Source: Calothrix sp. FI2-JRJ7 (lineage in GTDB: Bacteria > Cyanobacteriota > Cyanobacteriia > Cyanobacteriales > Nostocaceae). Taken from it: a stretch of DNA of 64,000 bases. Shown here piece after piece: positions 16,548 to 26,888 of the stretch. The translations under genes and the position numbers were made by a program. Below the pieces are notes generated by a model. The model saw only the letters and a program-made list of their open reading frames with translations, was not told where the DNA came from and searched no databases. How positions within the stretch are numbered: the first letter of the stretch is position 1; every line of letters starts with the position of its first letter. Location of the stretch: contig JAHHGX010000031.1 of the NCBI GenBank assembly GCA_019359675.1, forward strand, positions 124,001 through 188,000, in the 5' to 3' direction.

Positions 16548-17504
16548 TTAACTTGCTAAATATTCATTGATACTTATTTTTGACTTGCGAAGCTTCGTCA
16601 AAGCTTCACGTTCAATTTGTCTGACTCTTTCGCGACTGATATTTAGCATTTCACCAATTCGCGCCAAAGTCATCGATTGCCCATCAGCCAAACCATATCT
16701 TAACGATATAACTTCGCGCTGCTGAGTCGTTAAACTTGACATTAACCGCTCTAAGTCTGTTGATAGCGAAGCTTGAACCACGAACTCTTCTGGTGTTGCG
16801 TTTGTATCTTCTAACATTTCGCCAAGCTCGGTGTCATGGTTATCACCAAGACGTAAGTCAAGCGAAAGTGGTAAGCGTGCTTTTTCTAAATATTCGCGCA
16901 CTTGCCTTGGAGTTAAGTCAAGCTCTTCGGCTAATTCTCCAACACTAGGCGCCCGTCCCAACTGTTGAGATAAAGAACGCTGTGCTTTTTTGATTTTATT
17001 TAATTTTTCGGTAATATGAATTGGTAAGCGTATAGTTCTGCCTTTTTCGGCTATAGCACGAGTAATCGCTTGCCGTATCCACCAATAGGCATAAGTAGAA
17101 AAACGATATCCCTTGGTAGGGTCAAATTTTTCGACACCGCGCTGCATCCCAATACTACCTTCTTGAATCAAATCAAGTAGGTCAACATTCCGCTTAATGT
17201 ATTTTTTTGCAACCGACACCACAAGCCGCAAATTAGCTTCTACCATCTTACGCTTGGCAAACTCGCCTTCTGCGATGGCAGAATTTAAATCTCTAATATC
17301 AAGGTCACTGGCTTTTGCCCACTCCTCAAGCGTTGGTTCATGACCCAATTGAGCGGTTAGAGATTCTCTAACTTCGTACAAGCCAGTTACACGCTTGACT
17401 TGTTTTCCATAATAAATTTCTTCCTCGTGTGTTAAGAGTGGCACTTTGCCAATCTCACGCAGGTAAGTCCGCACGAGGTCTGTGGCTGTCTGAGCGGTCT
17501 TCAT
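16548..17504 (-). CDS. Group 2 RNA polymerase sigma factor (RpoD-like, SigB family)
   Basis: 318-residue sigma-70 family factor of the non-essential group 2 type that cyanobacteria use for stress, nitrogen or carbon responses. Regions in order: 1.2 ([20 protein letters not shown]), region 2 ([40 protein letters not shown]), region 3 ([19 protein letters not shown]) and region 4 with the helix-turn-helix for -35 recognition ([19 protein letters not shown]). The long N-terminal acidic region 1.1 of the principal sigma is absent. Start ATG 17504. Which paralogue (SigB, C, D or E) cannot be decided from one sequence. A 600-bp non-coding region lies upstream. Confidence 0.95.
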   Translation of the reverse strand: MKTAQTATDLVRTYLREIGKVPLLTHEEEIYYGKQVKRVTGLYEVRESLTAQLGHEPTLEEWAKASDLDIRDLNSAIAEGEFAKRKMVEANLRLVVSVAKKYIKRNVDLLDLIQEGSIGMQRGVEKFDPTKGYRFSTYAYWWIRQAITRAIAEKGRTIRLPIHITEKLNKIKKAQRSLSQQLGRAPSVGELAEELDLTPRQVREYLEKARLPLSLDLRLGDNHDTELGEMLEDTNATPEEFVVQASLSTDLERLMSSLTTQQREVISLRYGLADGQSMTLARIGEMLNISRERVRQIEREALTKLRKSKISINEYLAS

Positions 17505-17950
17505 GGCGCTACTCTTGTAAATTGATTTAATAATGGGCAGGGATTGTGTTAACCGATAGAAACCCTGTATTAAGCAGTTCCAAATTCGGTTGGAAACTTA
17601 AAAAAGGAAATCTAAGTATAAATACCGCTTCGGTATAGAGCAGTTGGTCTTTCAGAACTTTTATAGTTATTAATTTGAGTTAAGGTACTTTATTTTGAGG
17701 TTTGGTCGCAATCATCTAAAGTTAGATTAAAAGTAACGAACTCAACAAGTTTATTTTTTAAGCTTTTGTATTAATGATTGTAACATTTATTAAAAAGGTT
17801 TGGCTAGTCATTTTTGATATATTTTTGGGCGTTTCAGCTTGCACCCAGAAAAAAATTATACCATAAATGTTAATTAATTTACTTATATTGGTTCATAAAA
17901 AATTAATGGGAATCATAAAGAAATGTAAAAAATTCTCAGGATAGAGAATG
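17505..17950. other. Long upstream region of the sigma factor gene
   Basis: About 450 AT-rich bases with no gene. It presumably carries the promoter and 5' untranslated region of the sigma factor. Runs of A/T and short T-stretches are present, but I could not identify a specific operator or riboswitch. Confidence 0.5.
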
Positions 17951-18110
17951 TTGTCTGGTGCGTGACGCCTTTAAACTGGCGCTTCGTTTAGAGATAGTTG
18001 TCTGGTGCGTGACGCCTTTAAACTAGCGCTTCGTTTAGAGATAGTTGTCTGGTGCGTGACGCCTTTAAACTAGCGCTTCGTTTAGAGATAGTTGGTAGCG
18101 TCACGCACCC
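17951..18110. repeat. Three tandem 47-bp repeats closed by an inverted GGTGCGTGACGC arm
   Basis: Units at 17951-17997, 17998-18044 and 18045-18091 are nearly identical (one G/A difference), each containing GGTGCGTGACGC. They are followed by GCGTCACGCACC at 18098-18109, complementary to that core, so any unit can pair with the 3' arm. The stop codon of carB (minus strand) lies just beyond at 18115, so the array sits directly downstream of carB. Confidence 0.85.
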
Positions 18111-18114
18111 TACT

Positions 18115-21100
18115 TTAATTATTTACTGAGTATTCTTGAATTACTCGGACATCGAGGTCGGTGGTTTGTAACGAGCGAATAGCAGCGGCTGTAGCTTTGG
18201 CACCTGCGAGGGTGGTGATTATGGGTATTTTGTAGGTTAGTGCGCTGCGACGGATAAGTCGGCCATCAGATTGTGCTTCTCCTCCGGAAGGGGTGTTAAT
18301 GATGATTTGGATTTTACGGTTTTTGATGGCATCTAGTACATGAGGGCGCCCTTCGTGAAGCTTTAAGATGAGTTCGACGTTTAAGCCGTTTTCCTTTAAG
18401 ATTTTTCGGGTGCCATCGGTGGCAATGACGTCAAAACCCAAATCCATAAATTCCTTGACAATCGGGACTACTGGTGTTTTATCACGGTCGTTCATTGAGA
18501 CGAAGACTGTTCCCGATAGGGGTAGTTGTTCACCGGCGCCAAGTTCTGCTTTTGCATAGGCACGTCCAAAGTCAATGTCAATGCCCATGACTTCGCCAGT
18601 TGAGCGCATTTCTGGTCCGAGTATAGTATCAGTACCTGGGAATTTATTAAATGGTAATACTGCTTCTTTGACGGCAATATGGGAAGGAATGACTTCTTTG
18701 GTAAAACCTAATTCTTCTAAGGTTTTGCCCGACATTATTAATGAAGCTAATTTTGCTAACTGTACACCTGTTGCTTTTGAAACAAATGGTACAGTTCGTG
18801 AAGCGCGTGGGTTTGCTTCTAAAATATACACGCTCGGTGAATAACCCTGGGCGCCGACGACAGCAAACTGAATATTCATTAACCCAACAACAGAAATAGC
18901 TCTCGCAAGTTCCACTGTCCAGGTACGAATTTTATCTAGTACAGCAGGAGGTAATGAAATCGATGGCAACGCACAAGCTGAGTCACCAGAGTGAATACCT
19001 GCTTGTTCAATGTGTTCCATAATACCGCCAATCACAACACGTCCAGTATGGTCGGCAATGGCGTCAACATCGACTTCGATGGCATTCTCTAAGAACTTAT
19101 CAATTAAAATTGGGTGGTCAGGTTCAACTTGAACGGCAAAAGTCATATAACGCTCAAGTTCTGAGTCAGAATAGACAATTTCCATAGCGCGTCCACCAAG
19201 AACGTAACTAGGACGAACCACAACCGGATAACCAATGCGTTTAGCAACAACCAAAGCATCTTCGTAAGTACGAGCAAGACCATTTTCGGGTTGAGCAATA
19301 TCGAGTCGTTTCAGAATCTGTTCAAATCGTTCGCGGTCTTCAGCAATATCAATAGAATCTGGAGACGTACCCCAAATTTTTGTAGAGACCGAATTAATAC
19401 CGTCTCTACCAACACCCGTGTGGTTGTTGAGTGCTTGTTGTAGTGGAACCGATAATTTTAAAGGTGTTTGTCCGCCAAACTGAACGATGACGCCTACAGG
19501 ATTTTCGGCTTCAATAATATTGAGAACGTCTTCTTTGGTTAACGGCTCAAAATATAATCTATCGCTGGTGTCATAGTCTGTAGAGACGGTTTCTGGGTTG
19601 GAGTTAACCATTATTGTCTCAAAACCAGCTTCTTTCAAAGCATAAGCAGCATGACAACAACAGTAATCAAACTCAATACCCTGTCCAATACGATTTGGAC
19701 CACCTCCCAAAATCATAACTTTGGGTTTATCAGTGGGCATTATTTCGGTTTCTTCTTCGTAAGTTGAGTAGTGATAGGGAGTAAACGCTTCAAACTCGGC
19801 GGCACAAGTGTCCACCGTTTTATAAACTGGAATGACTCCAAGCTGCTGACGATATGCGCGCACTTGGTCTTCATGAGTCTTAGTTGCAAAAGCTATTTGT
19901 TTATCGCTAAATCCTTGACGTTTTACCTCATACATATGCTCTTTTGTCAACTGCTGTAGAGGTGTACGTTTGAGAAATTTCTCCACGTCAAGAATCGACA
20001 GCATTTTGTCGAGGAACCAAGGGTCAATACCCGTCAATTCAAAAATATCCTCGATACTCATTCCTAGTAACATTGCATGACGCAAAGCGAAAATTCGTTC
20101 GGGGTTAGGAGTTCGCAGTTGCGCGCGTATTTGCTCTCCACTTGGAAGCTTCTCAGGTTTATCACATCCCCAACCTGCACGTCCCGTTTCTAAAGAACGC
20201 AGCGCTTTTTGAAATGATTCGTTGAACGTGCGACCTATTGCCATCGCTTCCCCAACAGATTTCATTTGCGTTGTTAATACTGGTTCTGAGCCAGGAAATT
20301 TTTCAAACGCAAAGCGAGGAATTTTTGTAACTACATAATCGATGGTCGGTTCAAACGATGCGGGAGTTTGCTTAGTGATATCATTTTTAATTTCATCTAG
20401 CGTATAACCAACCGCTAGTTTTGCCGCCATTTTGGCGATAGGGAAACCTGTTGCTTTAGAAGCAAGTGCAGAAGAACGAGAAACACGCGGGTTCATTTCA
20501 ATAACAACAACTTCGCCGTTCACAGGGTTTACGGCAAACTGAATATTAGAACCACCCGTTTCTACGCCAATTTCACGAATAATCTTAATTGCCATATCCC
20601 GCAACCTTTGATATTCCTTATCAGTAAGGGTTTGAGCGGGGGCAACTGTTATTGAGTCTCCTGTATGGATACCCATTGGGTCAAGGTTTTCTATTGAGCA
20701 AATAATTACCACATTATCTGCCAAGTCGCGCATTACTTCGAGTTCGTACTCTTTCCATCCCAATAGCGACTGGTCAATGAGAATTTGTGAAACAGGGGAA
20801 GCGTCAATACCCCCTTGGGCCATTTCGGCAAACTCTTCAGAGTTATAGCTAATACCTCCCCCTGTACCACCCATTGTAAAAGCTGGACGAATAATTAAAG
20901 GATAAGTACCAATACGACGTGCAATTTCTTTGGCTTCTTCCAAAGTTGAAGCAGTTCCACTAGGACAAACATCTACACCAATTTTTGCCATTGCTTCGTT
21001 AAACAGCTTTCTATCTTCTGCTTTTTCGATAGCTGGCAACTTGGCGCCTATCAGTTCTACATTATATTTATCTAAAACCCCATTTTTCGCTAATGCCACA

Positions 21101-21396
21101 GCGATATTCAACGCAGTTTGTCCCCCCATCGTTGGTAGCAAAGCGTCGGGACGTTCCTTCTCAATTACCTTTTCGACGAACTGCGGTGTCAGTGGTTCAA
21201 TGTAAGTACGGTCGGCTGTTTCTGGGTCAGTCATTATTGTAGCTGGGTTTGAGTTCACCAGTACTACTACATAACCTTCCTCACGTAGTGCTTTACAAGC
21301 TTGGGTACCTGAATAATCAAACTCACAAGCTTGCCCAATGACGATAGGTCCAGAACCGAGGAGCAATATTTTTTTTATGTCGTTGCGGCGAGGCAT
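18115..21396 (-). CDS. carB: Carbamoyl phosphate synthase large subunit
   Basis: CarB makes carbamoyl phosphate from bicarbonate, ATP and ammonia channelled from CarA, for arginine and pyrimidine synthesis. 1093 residues contain the two tandem ATP-grasp halves ([20 protein letters not shown] and [20 protein letters not shown]) and a C-terminal MGS-like allosteric domain. Between the start of the second half and [11 protein letters not shown] lies a ten-codon stretch, [10 protein letters not shown], encoded by a 28-bp palindrome (19382-19409) that recurs outside genes in this window; it looks like an in-frame repeat insertion in a surface loop. Start ATG 21396. Unlinked to carA here. Confidence 0.97.
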   Translation of the reverse strand: MPRRNDIKKILLLGSGPIVIGQACEFDYSGTQACKALREEGYVVVLVNSNPATIMTDPETADRTYIEPLTPQFVEKVIEKERPDALLPTMGGQTALNIAVALAKNGVLDKYNVELIGAKLPAIEKAEDRKLFNEAMAKIGVDVCPSGTASTLEEAKEIARRIGTYPLIIRPAFTMGGTGGGISYNSEEFAEMAQGGIDASPVSQILIDQSLLGWKEYELEVMRDLADNVVIICSIENLDPMGIHTGDSITVAPAQTLTDKEYQRLRDMAIKIIREIGVETGGSNIQFAVNPVNGEVVVIEMNPRVSRSSALASKATGFPIAKMAAKLAVGYTLDEIKNDITKQTPASFEPTIDYVVTKIPRFAFEKFPGSEPVLTTQMKSVGEAMAIGRTFNESFQKALRSLETGRAGWGCDKPEKLPSGEQIRAQLRTPNPERIFALRHAMLLGMSIEDIFELTGIDPWFLDKMLSILDVEKFLKRTPLQQLTKEHMYEVKRQGFSDKQIAFATKTHEDQVRAYRQQLGVIPVYKTVDTCAAEFEAFTPYHYSTYEEETEIMPTDKPKVMILGGGPNRIGQGIEFDYCCCHAAYALKEAGFETIMVNSNPETVSTDYDTSDRLYFEPLTKEDVLNIIEAENPVGVIVQFGGQTPLKLSVPLQQALNNHTGVGRDGINSVSTKIWGTSPDSIDIAEDRERFEQILKRLDIAQPENGLARTYEDALVVAKRIGYPVVVRPSYVLGGRAMEIVYSDSELERYMTFAVQVEPDHPILIDKFLENAIEVDVDAIADHTGRVVIGGIMEHIEQAGIHSGDSACALPSISLPPAVLDKIRTWTVELARAISVVGLMNIQFAVVGAQGYSPSVYILEANPRASRTVPFVSKATGVQLAKLASLIMSGKTLEELGFTKEVIPSHIAVKEAVLPFNKFPGTDTILGPEMRSTGEVMGIDIDFGRAYAKAELGAGEQLPLSGTVFVSMNDRDKTPVVPIVKEFMDLGFDVIATDGTRKILKENGLNVELILKLHEGRPHVLDAIKNRKIQIIINTPSGGEAQSDGRLIRRSALTYKIPIITTLAGAKATAAAIRSLQTTDLDVRVIQEYSVNN
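19382..19409. repeat. 28-bp palindrome inside carB
   Basis: Near-perfect palindrome GTAGAGACC...GTCTCTAC with an AATTAAT centre, in the carB coding sequence. The sister copy at 28534-28561 shares most of the left arm and centre; two further 28-bp palindromes of the same outline are at 51894-51921 and 57946-57973. Confidence 0.7.
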
Positions 21397-21556
21397 AGTA
21401 TTGGAGTACGAGAATACAAATCCTGATTATTGTAAAGGTGTTTACCCTTCAATCAAACTTTTTTTCGACACTGATTTTTGGACACGGATTTTACGGATGT
21501 CACAGATGTCACGGATTTATCCGTAGCTCCCGGCATCTCACCTATGTAATCAGCAA

Positions 21557-21594
21557 AAAAGGCAGAAAGATAATTATATCTTTTCTGCCTCTTA
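21557..21594 (-). terminator. Rho-independent terminator of dps
   Basis: On the minus strand a 10-bp or longer stem (AGGCAGAAA...TTTCTGCCT) around an AT-rich loop is followed by a T-run (TTTTTT), about 60 bases after the dps stop. Stem strength and T-run both fit an intrinsic terminator. Confidence 0.8.
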
Positions 21595-21650
21595 TCCAGA
21601 TTATGTCAAGAAATTTTGATTAAACTTTAACAAGCTTAATAAATATGTTA

Positions 21651-22202
21651 CTAGTTGCTTGTTTGAACAAATCCTAAAGTTAAGCTATCTTTCGCCAAGA
21701 AGTGTGCTAAATGATAAGCTCTTTCTTCGGTTTTTAGGAGAATTTGTTCATAAAGATATCTTGTGCCACGGTCTCCTAAACTTTCTGCTTGCGATGCTTG
21801 GCGCCGAATTAAAGAAATCATTGCTTGCTCTGCCTTGAGGTCATTCTCTACCATTTGGCGGCAAGAAAATACACCATCGGGTTCTTGCTCGAAGCAGCAT
21901 AATTCTGCTAACTTTGTTAAATTCGCTACAGGCACACCACCTAACCCATCCAAGCGCTCACCAATGTCATGAACATGTCCTTGAACTTGCTCGTAGCTTT
22001 CATTGAAGAACTCATGTAATGAATAAAATTCGGCACCTTCAACTACAAAATGATGCTTTTGATACTGTAAATATAAGGCTTGAAAACTAGCTAAAGCAAC
22101 ATTAAATCCTTCACAAACAGGAGTCGTTACACTTTTATCTAGCAATACAGGGTTGTCATAAACATCACCAAAATTGCGTAAAATCGTTTGTGTATCAGAC
22201 AT
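21651..22202 (-). CDS. dps: Dps family ferritin-like DNA-protection protein
   Basis: Dps dodecamers oxidise and store iron using peroxide and protect DNA. The 183-residue four-helix bundle shows the intersubunit ferroxidase region ([20 protein letters not shown], then [13 protein letters not shown]). The sequence has His-His and [11 protein letters not shown] in place of the more common HWNVKGP, as in the cyanobacterial DpsA-type branch. The C-terminal helix ([20 protein letters not shown]) is normal. Start ATG 22202 with a GGAGGAAA Shine-Dalgarno sequence. Heterocystous species carry several dps paralogues, so the exact one is not assignable. Confidence 0.9.
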   Translation of the reverse strand: MSDTQTILRNFGDVYDNPVLLDKSVTTPVCEGFNVALASFQALYLQYQKHHFVVEGAEFYSLHEFFNESYEQVQGHVHDIGERLDGLGGVPVANLTKLAELCCFEQEPDGVFSCRQMVENDLKAEQAMISLIRRQASQAESLGDRGTRYLYEQILLKTEERAYHLAHFLAKDSLTLGFVQTSN

Positions 22203-22553
22203 GTGTTTTCCTCCGCTTTATGAGCAGTTATAATTAGTAACCGCTTGGTCTTTACATCTTAACACCCAAATTTCTGTACGCCAGCATAGTTTACATTAAA
22301 TAGTTTTGATTTTTGTAAACAAAACAGCTTTTAATTTTAATTCATTTAATGTCTTTTTTTATGCACACCTATTTGAACATTTAGTAAAGATATTTCTGTT
22401 ATTTTATATTTCAATAATTATCTTGAAAGTTTGGTGTATGAATTATTACAGTAAAGAATAAGTGAGAATTGAAGTGTAATCGCTTGGTATAGGGTGCGAA
22501 TCAAATGTTATTATCTTCTGATTTACTGAAGTAACTAGCACCTAAATATTACA
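22203..22553. other. AT-rich divergent promoter region
   Basis: 351 bases between the divergently transcribed dps and DUF2079 genes. Very AT-rich, with no coding potential and no repeat family recognised. It must hold both promoters; no Fur or PerR box could be fixed with confidence. Confidence 0.5.
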
Positions 22554-23999
22554 ATGGCTGTCAACCAGCAAAAAAAACCTGACGACAAAAGATTATTAAA
22601 CAATCTAAAAAATATTACCCACAATATAAGGCGCCACAGTTTGGCTTGGATTATTGGCGCCAGTACAGTGATATTGTTTGTAGCTAGTAGCGTGCGCCAT
22701 ATACTATTCCAATCTAACGCTTATGACTTAGGCATTTTTGACCAAGCAGTTTATTTAATTAGTCAAGGTAAAATTCCATTCTCCACATTTATGGGATATC
22801 ACATCCTTGGCGACCATGCGGCTTTTATTTGGTACCCCTTGGCATTACTTTATAAAATTTACCCTAGTGTTTACTGGTTATTTGCTGTACAAGCTTTGGC
22901 GTTAGCAATAGGCGCCTTACCAGTTTGGCATTTAGCACGTCAAGCAGGGTTACAAACGCACGCGACAACGTTGGCTATAGTGTACTTGCTGTATCCGCAA
23001 ATATTTAACGTCAACCTTTTTGACTTTCACTCAGAAGTTATCGCTTTACCGATGTTGTTGACAGCAGTATGGTGTGCGCGCGCTCAAAAGTTTTGGTATT
23101 TTTGTCTAAGCGTCTTTATTATATTGATGTGCAAAGCGGTATTATCTCTTACCGTTATCGGAATGGGTGCTTGGCTATTACTTTTTGAAAAACGCTCCAA
23201 AGAGGGCGCCGTGGCTATTACTATGGGTGTAGCTTGGTTTGTAATTGCATCTGGAGTAATTATTCCTACTTTTAGCGGTAAAGAAGCAGCAGCAGTTGGC
23301 CGCTATGGTTATTTGGGTAACTCAGTATGGGAAATTGGCAAAAACTTATTAACCAAACCACAAATAGTTTTAGGTAAAATTCTGAGTTTACAAAATTTAG
23401 AATATTTAATATTACTGACGGCGCCAGTAATTTGGGGACTATCATTAAAAGGCACCGCACCATTAGTAGGCGCAATTCCTTGTGTAGCGTTAAATATAAT
23501 AGCTGACTATCAACCGCAAAAAAATATAGTCAATCATTACTCTGTACCAGCAGTGCCGTTTTTAATACTAGCGTTGATTGCGACATTAGCTGTGGGGAAA
23601 GGATTGATACACAAGCGACGCAGCATTATTATTTGGTCATTAATTGGATTTCTATTGTTAGCAAAATATACTTATTTTGGAAGTTTATACTTAGATAAAC
23701 TCGATACTTGGCAAGCAACGCGAGAAGCAATATCAAAAGTTCAGCCTAGAGCAAGCGTACTCACCACTCCCGCAATATCACCTCATCTCACCCATAGACA
23801 AAATATAAACATGGCTTTTAAAGAACAAGCTTTCTCAGATGTAATCAAATATGATTATATACTCATGGATGTTCGTCATCCTGGTTGGGTGAATGATTCT
23901 GAATCGGCGCGGCGCCTGGTAAACTTTCTCAAAAACCGCAGTGACTTTAAATTAAGTTATCAGCGTACAGACGTTTATTTGTTCCAAAAGGCTACATAG
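22554..23999 (+). CDS. DUF2079 multi-pass membrane protein
   Basis: 481-residue polytopic membrane protein of the DUF2079 family, common in cyanobacteria and related to GT-C-type glycosyltransferase folds. The family-typical first loop is present (SNAYDLGIFDQAVYLISQG, then HILGDHAAFIWYPLALLY), with the acidic and His residues that suggest a lipid-linked sugar or phosphate transfer reaction. About nine to eleven hydrophobic helices follow, and a soluble C-terminal domain of about 100 residues ends the protein. Start ATG 22554. Function is inferred only from fold; no substrate is known. Confidence 0.85.
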   Translation: MAVNQQKKPDDKRLLNNLKNITHNIRRHSLAWIIGASTVILFVASSVRHILFQSNAYDLGIFDQAVYLISQGKIPFSTFMGYHILGDHAAFIWYPLALLYKIYPSVYWLFAVQALALAIGALPVWHLARQAGLQTHATTLAIVYLLYPQIFNVNLFDFHSEVIALPMLLTAVWCARAQKFWYFCLSVFIILMCKAVLSLTVIGMGAWLLLFEKRSKEGAVAITMGVAWFVIASGVIIPTFSGKEAAAVGRYGYLGNSVWEIGKNLLTKPQIVLGKILSLQNLEYLILLTAPVIWGLSLKGTAPLVGAIPCVALNIIADYQPQKNIVNHYSVPAVPFLILALIATLAVGKGLIHKRRSIIIWSLIGFLLLAKYTYFGSLYLDKLDTWQATREAISKVQPRASVLTTPAISPHLTHRQNINMAFKEQAFSDVIKYDYILMDVRHPGWVNDSESARRLVNFLKNRSDFKLSYQRTDVYLFQKAT

Positions 24000-24245
24000 C
24001 ATAAAAAGCGCCAATAATTATTGGTCGGTGCCTGCTTTGAGAGTGGGCGCCTTCAAAATGCTTATGTTACAAGCCATTTGAGAAATATTTTTATTTTTTT
24101 TGCATAAATTACTGACAATTATTTGCACTTATAGTATGCTTGTAGAAAGGGCTAATTTGCTATCTTTCTCAAGTGGCACATCTCGAATGTGAATCAAGGT
24201 AAGTACTATTGCTGTGATTTGATTGGATTAAAGAAGAGGATTTTT

Positions 24246-24485
24246 GTGAAGCATTTAAGCACACCAGAGGCAAAGATAGTTATTTCTGTGGATTGGACAG
24301 ACCGTTGGCAGGTATATACGCGCTTGCAAGAACTAAATATGAGTTGTGCATGTGGAATGAATCAGCCATTGACTGTAGAAATAAACAATGTCACAGCAGC
24401 AATTCAACTATGGAGCGTAGTTCAGCAATTTACGGCATCGCGTTGTCAATTAATTCAAACTCTAGAGCGCTGTTGGCATTTGTAA
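24246..24485 (+). CDS. Small conserved-type protein of unknown function
   Basis: 79 residues starting at GTG 24246, chosen because AGAGGA lies about 7 bases upstream; a longer frame from ATG 24189 has no such site. The sequence has a CAC pair and is alpha/beta in appearance (AKIVISVDWTDRWQVYTRLQ, LTVEINNVTAAIQLWSVVQQ). No family name is certain. It sits 29 bp upstream of the ferredoxin-like gene, likely in one operon, which may hint at a role in redox or iron-sulfur metabolism. Confidence 0.65.
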   Translation: MKHLSTPEAKIVISVDWTDRWQVYTRLQELNMSCACGMNQPLTVEINNVTAAIQLWSVVQQFTASRCQLIQTLERCWHL

Positions 24486-24514
24486 AAAATTTTATTAATT
24501 AGGAGGTTTAAATT

Positions 24515-25156
24515 ATGAGCAAACTATTTCTAGAGCAAGTTTCAGAGTTTTACCTGGAAGGACGTTTTATAGAAGTCGTAATTAAAGATGGCTACAAGCT
24601 CAAAGGTTTAATGCTGGAAACAAGTGAAGGTGAGTGTTACGTAAAATTAGCCAAGCATTTACGATGTACATTCGACTGGAAATTGGCGCCTCAAACCAGA
24701 CTACAAATCGTTGGTACAAAAAAACTTTGTTCTAAAACAGGCGAATATAAGCTTAAAGCCGAAAGAATTATGGCAGCGCGTGCCAATGGAGAGGAATACA
24801 TTAGCCCTCCGCAAACAAATGAACCTCCTAAAAATAAACCAGCAAAACAGACAACTATTTTGATGTGCCAGAAGTCTGACTGTATGAACAAAGGTGGAAA
24901 AGCACTTTGTCAGGCATTGCAAAAAGAATTAATTGAACGCAATCTCGGTGCCGAAGTTACAATTAAACCAACAGGTTGCATGAAAAACTGTAAGGGTGGA
25001 CCCAACTTAATAATGCCCGACAAAACCCGCTACAGTCGTATTCAAGCCAAAGATGTACCAGCACTGCTAGATAAATATTTCCCAATTAGCGCTAAAAGTA
25101 AAACTCCAAATAAACAAGCCCATCCAGTCGTTACTATATTAAGGACACTTGTTTAA
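24515..25156 (+). CDS. Two-domain protein with thioredoxin-like [2Fe-2S] ferredoxin
   Basis: 213 residues. The N-terminal about 90 residues form a small beta domain (VSEFYLEGRFIEVVIKDGYK, LRCTFDWKLAPQTRLQIVG). The C-terminal domain matches the thioredoxin-like 2Fe-2S ferredoxin family: cysteines in LMCQKSDCMNKGG and GCMKNCKGGPN form the C-x4-C...C-x3-C ligand pattern expected to bind the cluster, as in the HoxE/NuoE relatives. A Lys/Pro-rich linker joins the domains. Start ATG 24515 with an excellent AGGAGG 6 bases upstream. The likely role is electron transfer; the partner is unknown. A 21-bp direct repeat (25137-25178) spans the stop codon. Confidence 0.82.
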   Translation: MSKLFLEQVSEFYLEGRFIEVVIKDGYKLKGLMLETSEGECYVKLAKHLRCTFDWKLAPQTRLQIVGTKKLCSKTGEYKLKAERIMAARANGEEYISPPQTNEPPKNKPAKQTTILMCQKSDCMNKGGKALCQALQKELIERNLGAEVTIKPTGCMKNCKGGPNLIMPDKTRYSRIQAKDVPALLDKYFPISAKSKTPNKQAHPVVTILRTLV

Positions 25157-25205
25157 ATATTAAAGACACTTGTTTAATTTTTAATGACAAAATATACTGA
25201 TAACT

Positions 25206-25240
25206 CTTGTGGAATGGGCATCTCTGCCCGTTCCTACATA
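25206..25240. repeat. TTGTGGAATGGGCATC-type short repeat
   Basis: TCTTGTGGAATGGGCATCTC followed by TGCCCGTTCC forms a short hairpin (GGGCA/TGCCC). Related copies occur at 52640-52661 and, as a long inverted pair, at 58638-58751. It lies between the convergent ferredoxin and phnE genes and could also serve as a terminator. Confidence 0.6.
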
Positions 25241-26040
25241 GAGTCAAGGCGCCGTCTTAAAAAGCTGCTTAAAAAATCAATAACAGTAACGACAACTAGT
25301 AACACAAGCATAAAAGTTGTAGCTTTGTTATATTCAAACCCATCGATATAGCTTTTCAACTCAAACCCGATACCACCTGCTCCCACAACACCAAGAACAG
25401 AAGCAGCACGAATATTGTATTCAAACATCCAAAGTGTATAGCCTAATGCCAAAGGTAAAACTTGGGGCACAATACCGTATTGGGTAATTTGCCAACGAGA
25501 GGCGCCAATAACTTGTAAAGATTCTATAGAACGAGGGTTCACGGCTTCGATAGCTTGTTGATAGAATTTAGCAAGGTAGCCAATAGTATAGATGCTTAAC
25601 GCTAAAGTTCCAGCAGGGGCGCCGAGTCCGGTAGCAGCGACAAAAATTAAGCCTAAAATAATAGAAGGCACTGAACGGACGGCATTTTGTATAAAGTTAG
25701 CTAACCACTGCAACCATACAGGTGCAATATTACTAGCGCTGGCAATCGCAATTGGTACTGATATAATTGCCCCAATCGTAGTTCCCCACAAAGACATTTG
25801 TATTGTCTGGATTAGTGCTTTGACGGCATTGGAAAGAACATTAAGATTAGGTGGGAAAAACCGAGAAATAAAATCTGTAACGTAGAACCAGCTATTATTT
25901 AAAACTTCTGCGTTTAAGCCTATGCCTTCGAGTGACCAAGCATAAACTAAAACTAACAAGATAAGTACGGGGATAATTAATAAATTACTTATCCAAGGAT
26001 GGCGCCCAGTTAATTTATTGATATAAGCGAAATTATTCAT
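25234..26040 (-). CDS. phnE: Phosphonate/phosphite-type ABC transporter permease
   Basis: Inner-membrane permease of a PhnCDE-type importer. 268 residues with about six hydrophobic helices; the BPD_transp_1 coupling loop is visible (SLQVIGASRWQITQYGIVPQ). Its ATG overlaps the phnC stop by one base (TAATG), so the two are translationally coupled. Order on the minus strand is phnD, phnC, phnE. No C-P lyase or phosphite dehydrogenase gene is in the window, so whether the substrate is phosphonate, phosphite or phosphate cannot be decided. Confidence 0.92.
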   Translation of the reverse strand: MNNFAYINKLTGRHPWISNLLIIPVLILLVLVYAWSLEGIGLNAEVLNNSWFYVTDFISRFFPPNLNVLSNAVKALIQTIQMSLWGTTIGAIISVPIAIASASNIAPVWLQWLANFIQNAVRSVPSIILGLIFVAATGLGAPAGTLALSIYTIGYLAKFYQQAIEAVNPRSIESLQVIGASRWQITQYGIVPQVLPLALGYTLWMFEYNIRAASVLGVVGAGGIGFELKSYIDGFEYNKATTFMLVLLVVVTVIDFLSSFLRRRLDSM

Positions 26041-26783
26041 TATTTTGATAAAGAGCCAATTTGAGCAAATTGAGATTGTAAGTTATGACAGGCGCCATCA
26101 TAAACAATACGTCCAGCATCAAGTACAAGCGCACGCTGGGCATATTCTGCGGCAATACCTAAATCGTGTAAAACTGTAACTATAGTAATACCATGCTCAC
26201 TATTTAATTTTGCTAAGGTGTCCATCACCTGTTTAGCTGCCATTACATCTAAACCTGTAATCGGTTCATCGGCTAAAAGAACTTGAGGTGACTGTATGAG
26301 AGCGCGCGCAATAGCTACTCGCTGTTGTTGTCCACCACTTAGAGAACTAGTTTTTTGATACGCATGTTCATGCAATCCTAATTCGTCGAGTAGTTGAAGC
26401 GCTAAACGATAATCTTGTTTTGGAAACCCAAATAAAGTTTGCCAAGGTTTTCTAACTCCCAACCTGCCACAAAGAACATTTTCTACTGCACTCAGTTGGC
26501 GAATTAAACCTCCTCCTTGAAATAACATTCCAACAGTACGCCGAATTTTTGGCAGCGTAGTATTTGTCATTGGTATATCATCTACAGTAATCGTACCTTG
26601 TACAACTTGTGTAAGTCCAACAAATGAACGCAGTAGTGTAGATTTTCCGGCGCCGTTCAATCCTAATAGAGCTACAAACTCACCGCGTCGAATCTGGCAA
26701 TTAACTTGATTTAATATAGGACGATGCAGCGACTTTAAAAACGCCGTTTCGACATCGCGACATTCAATTACTATTTCATTCAT
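26040..26783 (-). CDS. phnC: Phosphonate/phosphite-type ABC transporter ATPase
   Basis: 247-residue ABC ATPase driving the importer: Walker A (GLNGAGKSTLLRS), Q-loop (MLFQGGGLI), signature (LSGGQQQRVAIARAL), Walker B (QVLLADEPI) and the H-switch (TVLHDLGIAAEYA) are all intact. It shares strongest features with PhnC-type ATPases and lies between phnD and phnE. Start ATG 26783. A long inverted repeat (26804-26884) separates it from phnD upstream and could reduce expression of phnC and phnE relative to phnD. Confidence 0.94.
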   Translation of the reverse strand: MNEIVIECRDVETAFLKSLHRPILNQVNCQIRRGEFVALLGLNGAGKSTLLRSFVGLTQVVQGTITVDDIPMTNTTLPKIRRTVGMLFQGGGLIRQLSAVENVLCGRLGVRKPWQTLFGFPKQDYRLALQLLDELGLHEHAYQKTSSLSGGQQQRVAIARALIQSPQVLLADEPITGLDVMAAKQVMDTLAKLNSEHGITIVTVLHDLGIAAEYAQRALVLDAGRIVYDGACHNLQSQFAQIGSLSK

Positions 26784-26803
26784 TGCTTTAAAAAGTTAGA
26801 AGT

Positions 26804-26884
26804 GTAGGTTAGGTGGAGGAACGGAACCCAACAAATGTTTATGAAAAAAGGTGTTGGGTTACGCAAAGCCTCCACCCAACCTAC
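26804..26884. repeat. 81-bp inverted repeat with GGTTGGGTGGAG-type ends
   Basis: GTAGGTTAGGTGGAGG at the left pairs with CCTCCACCCAACCTAC at the right, and an inner AACCCAACA/TGTTGGGTT pair continues the stem. The element fills the gap between phnD and phnC. A partial copy of the same family is at 44467-44499. Confidence 0.8.
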
Positions 26885-26888
26885 ATAA

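Noticed and set aside
19570-19590. Another GTAGAGACGG repeat inside carB
   Set aside because: Here it encodes the universally conserved [12 protein letters not shown] segment of CarB, so the match to the palindrome arm is coincidence.
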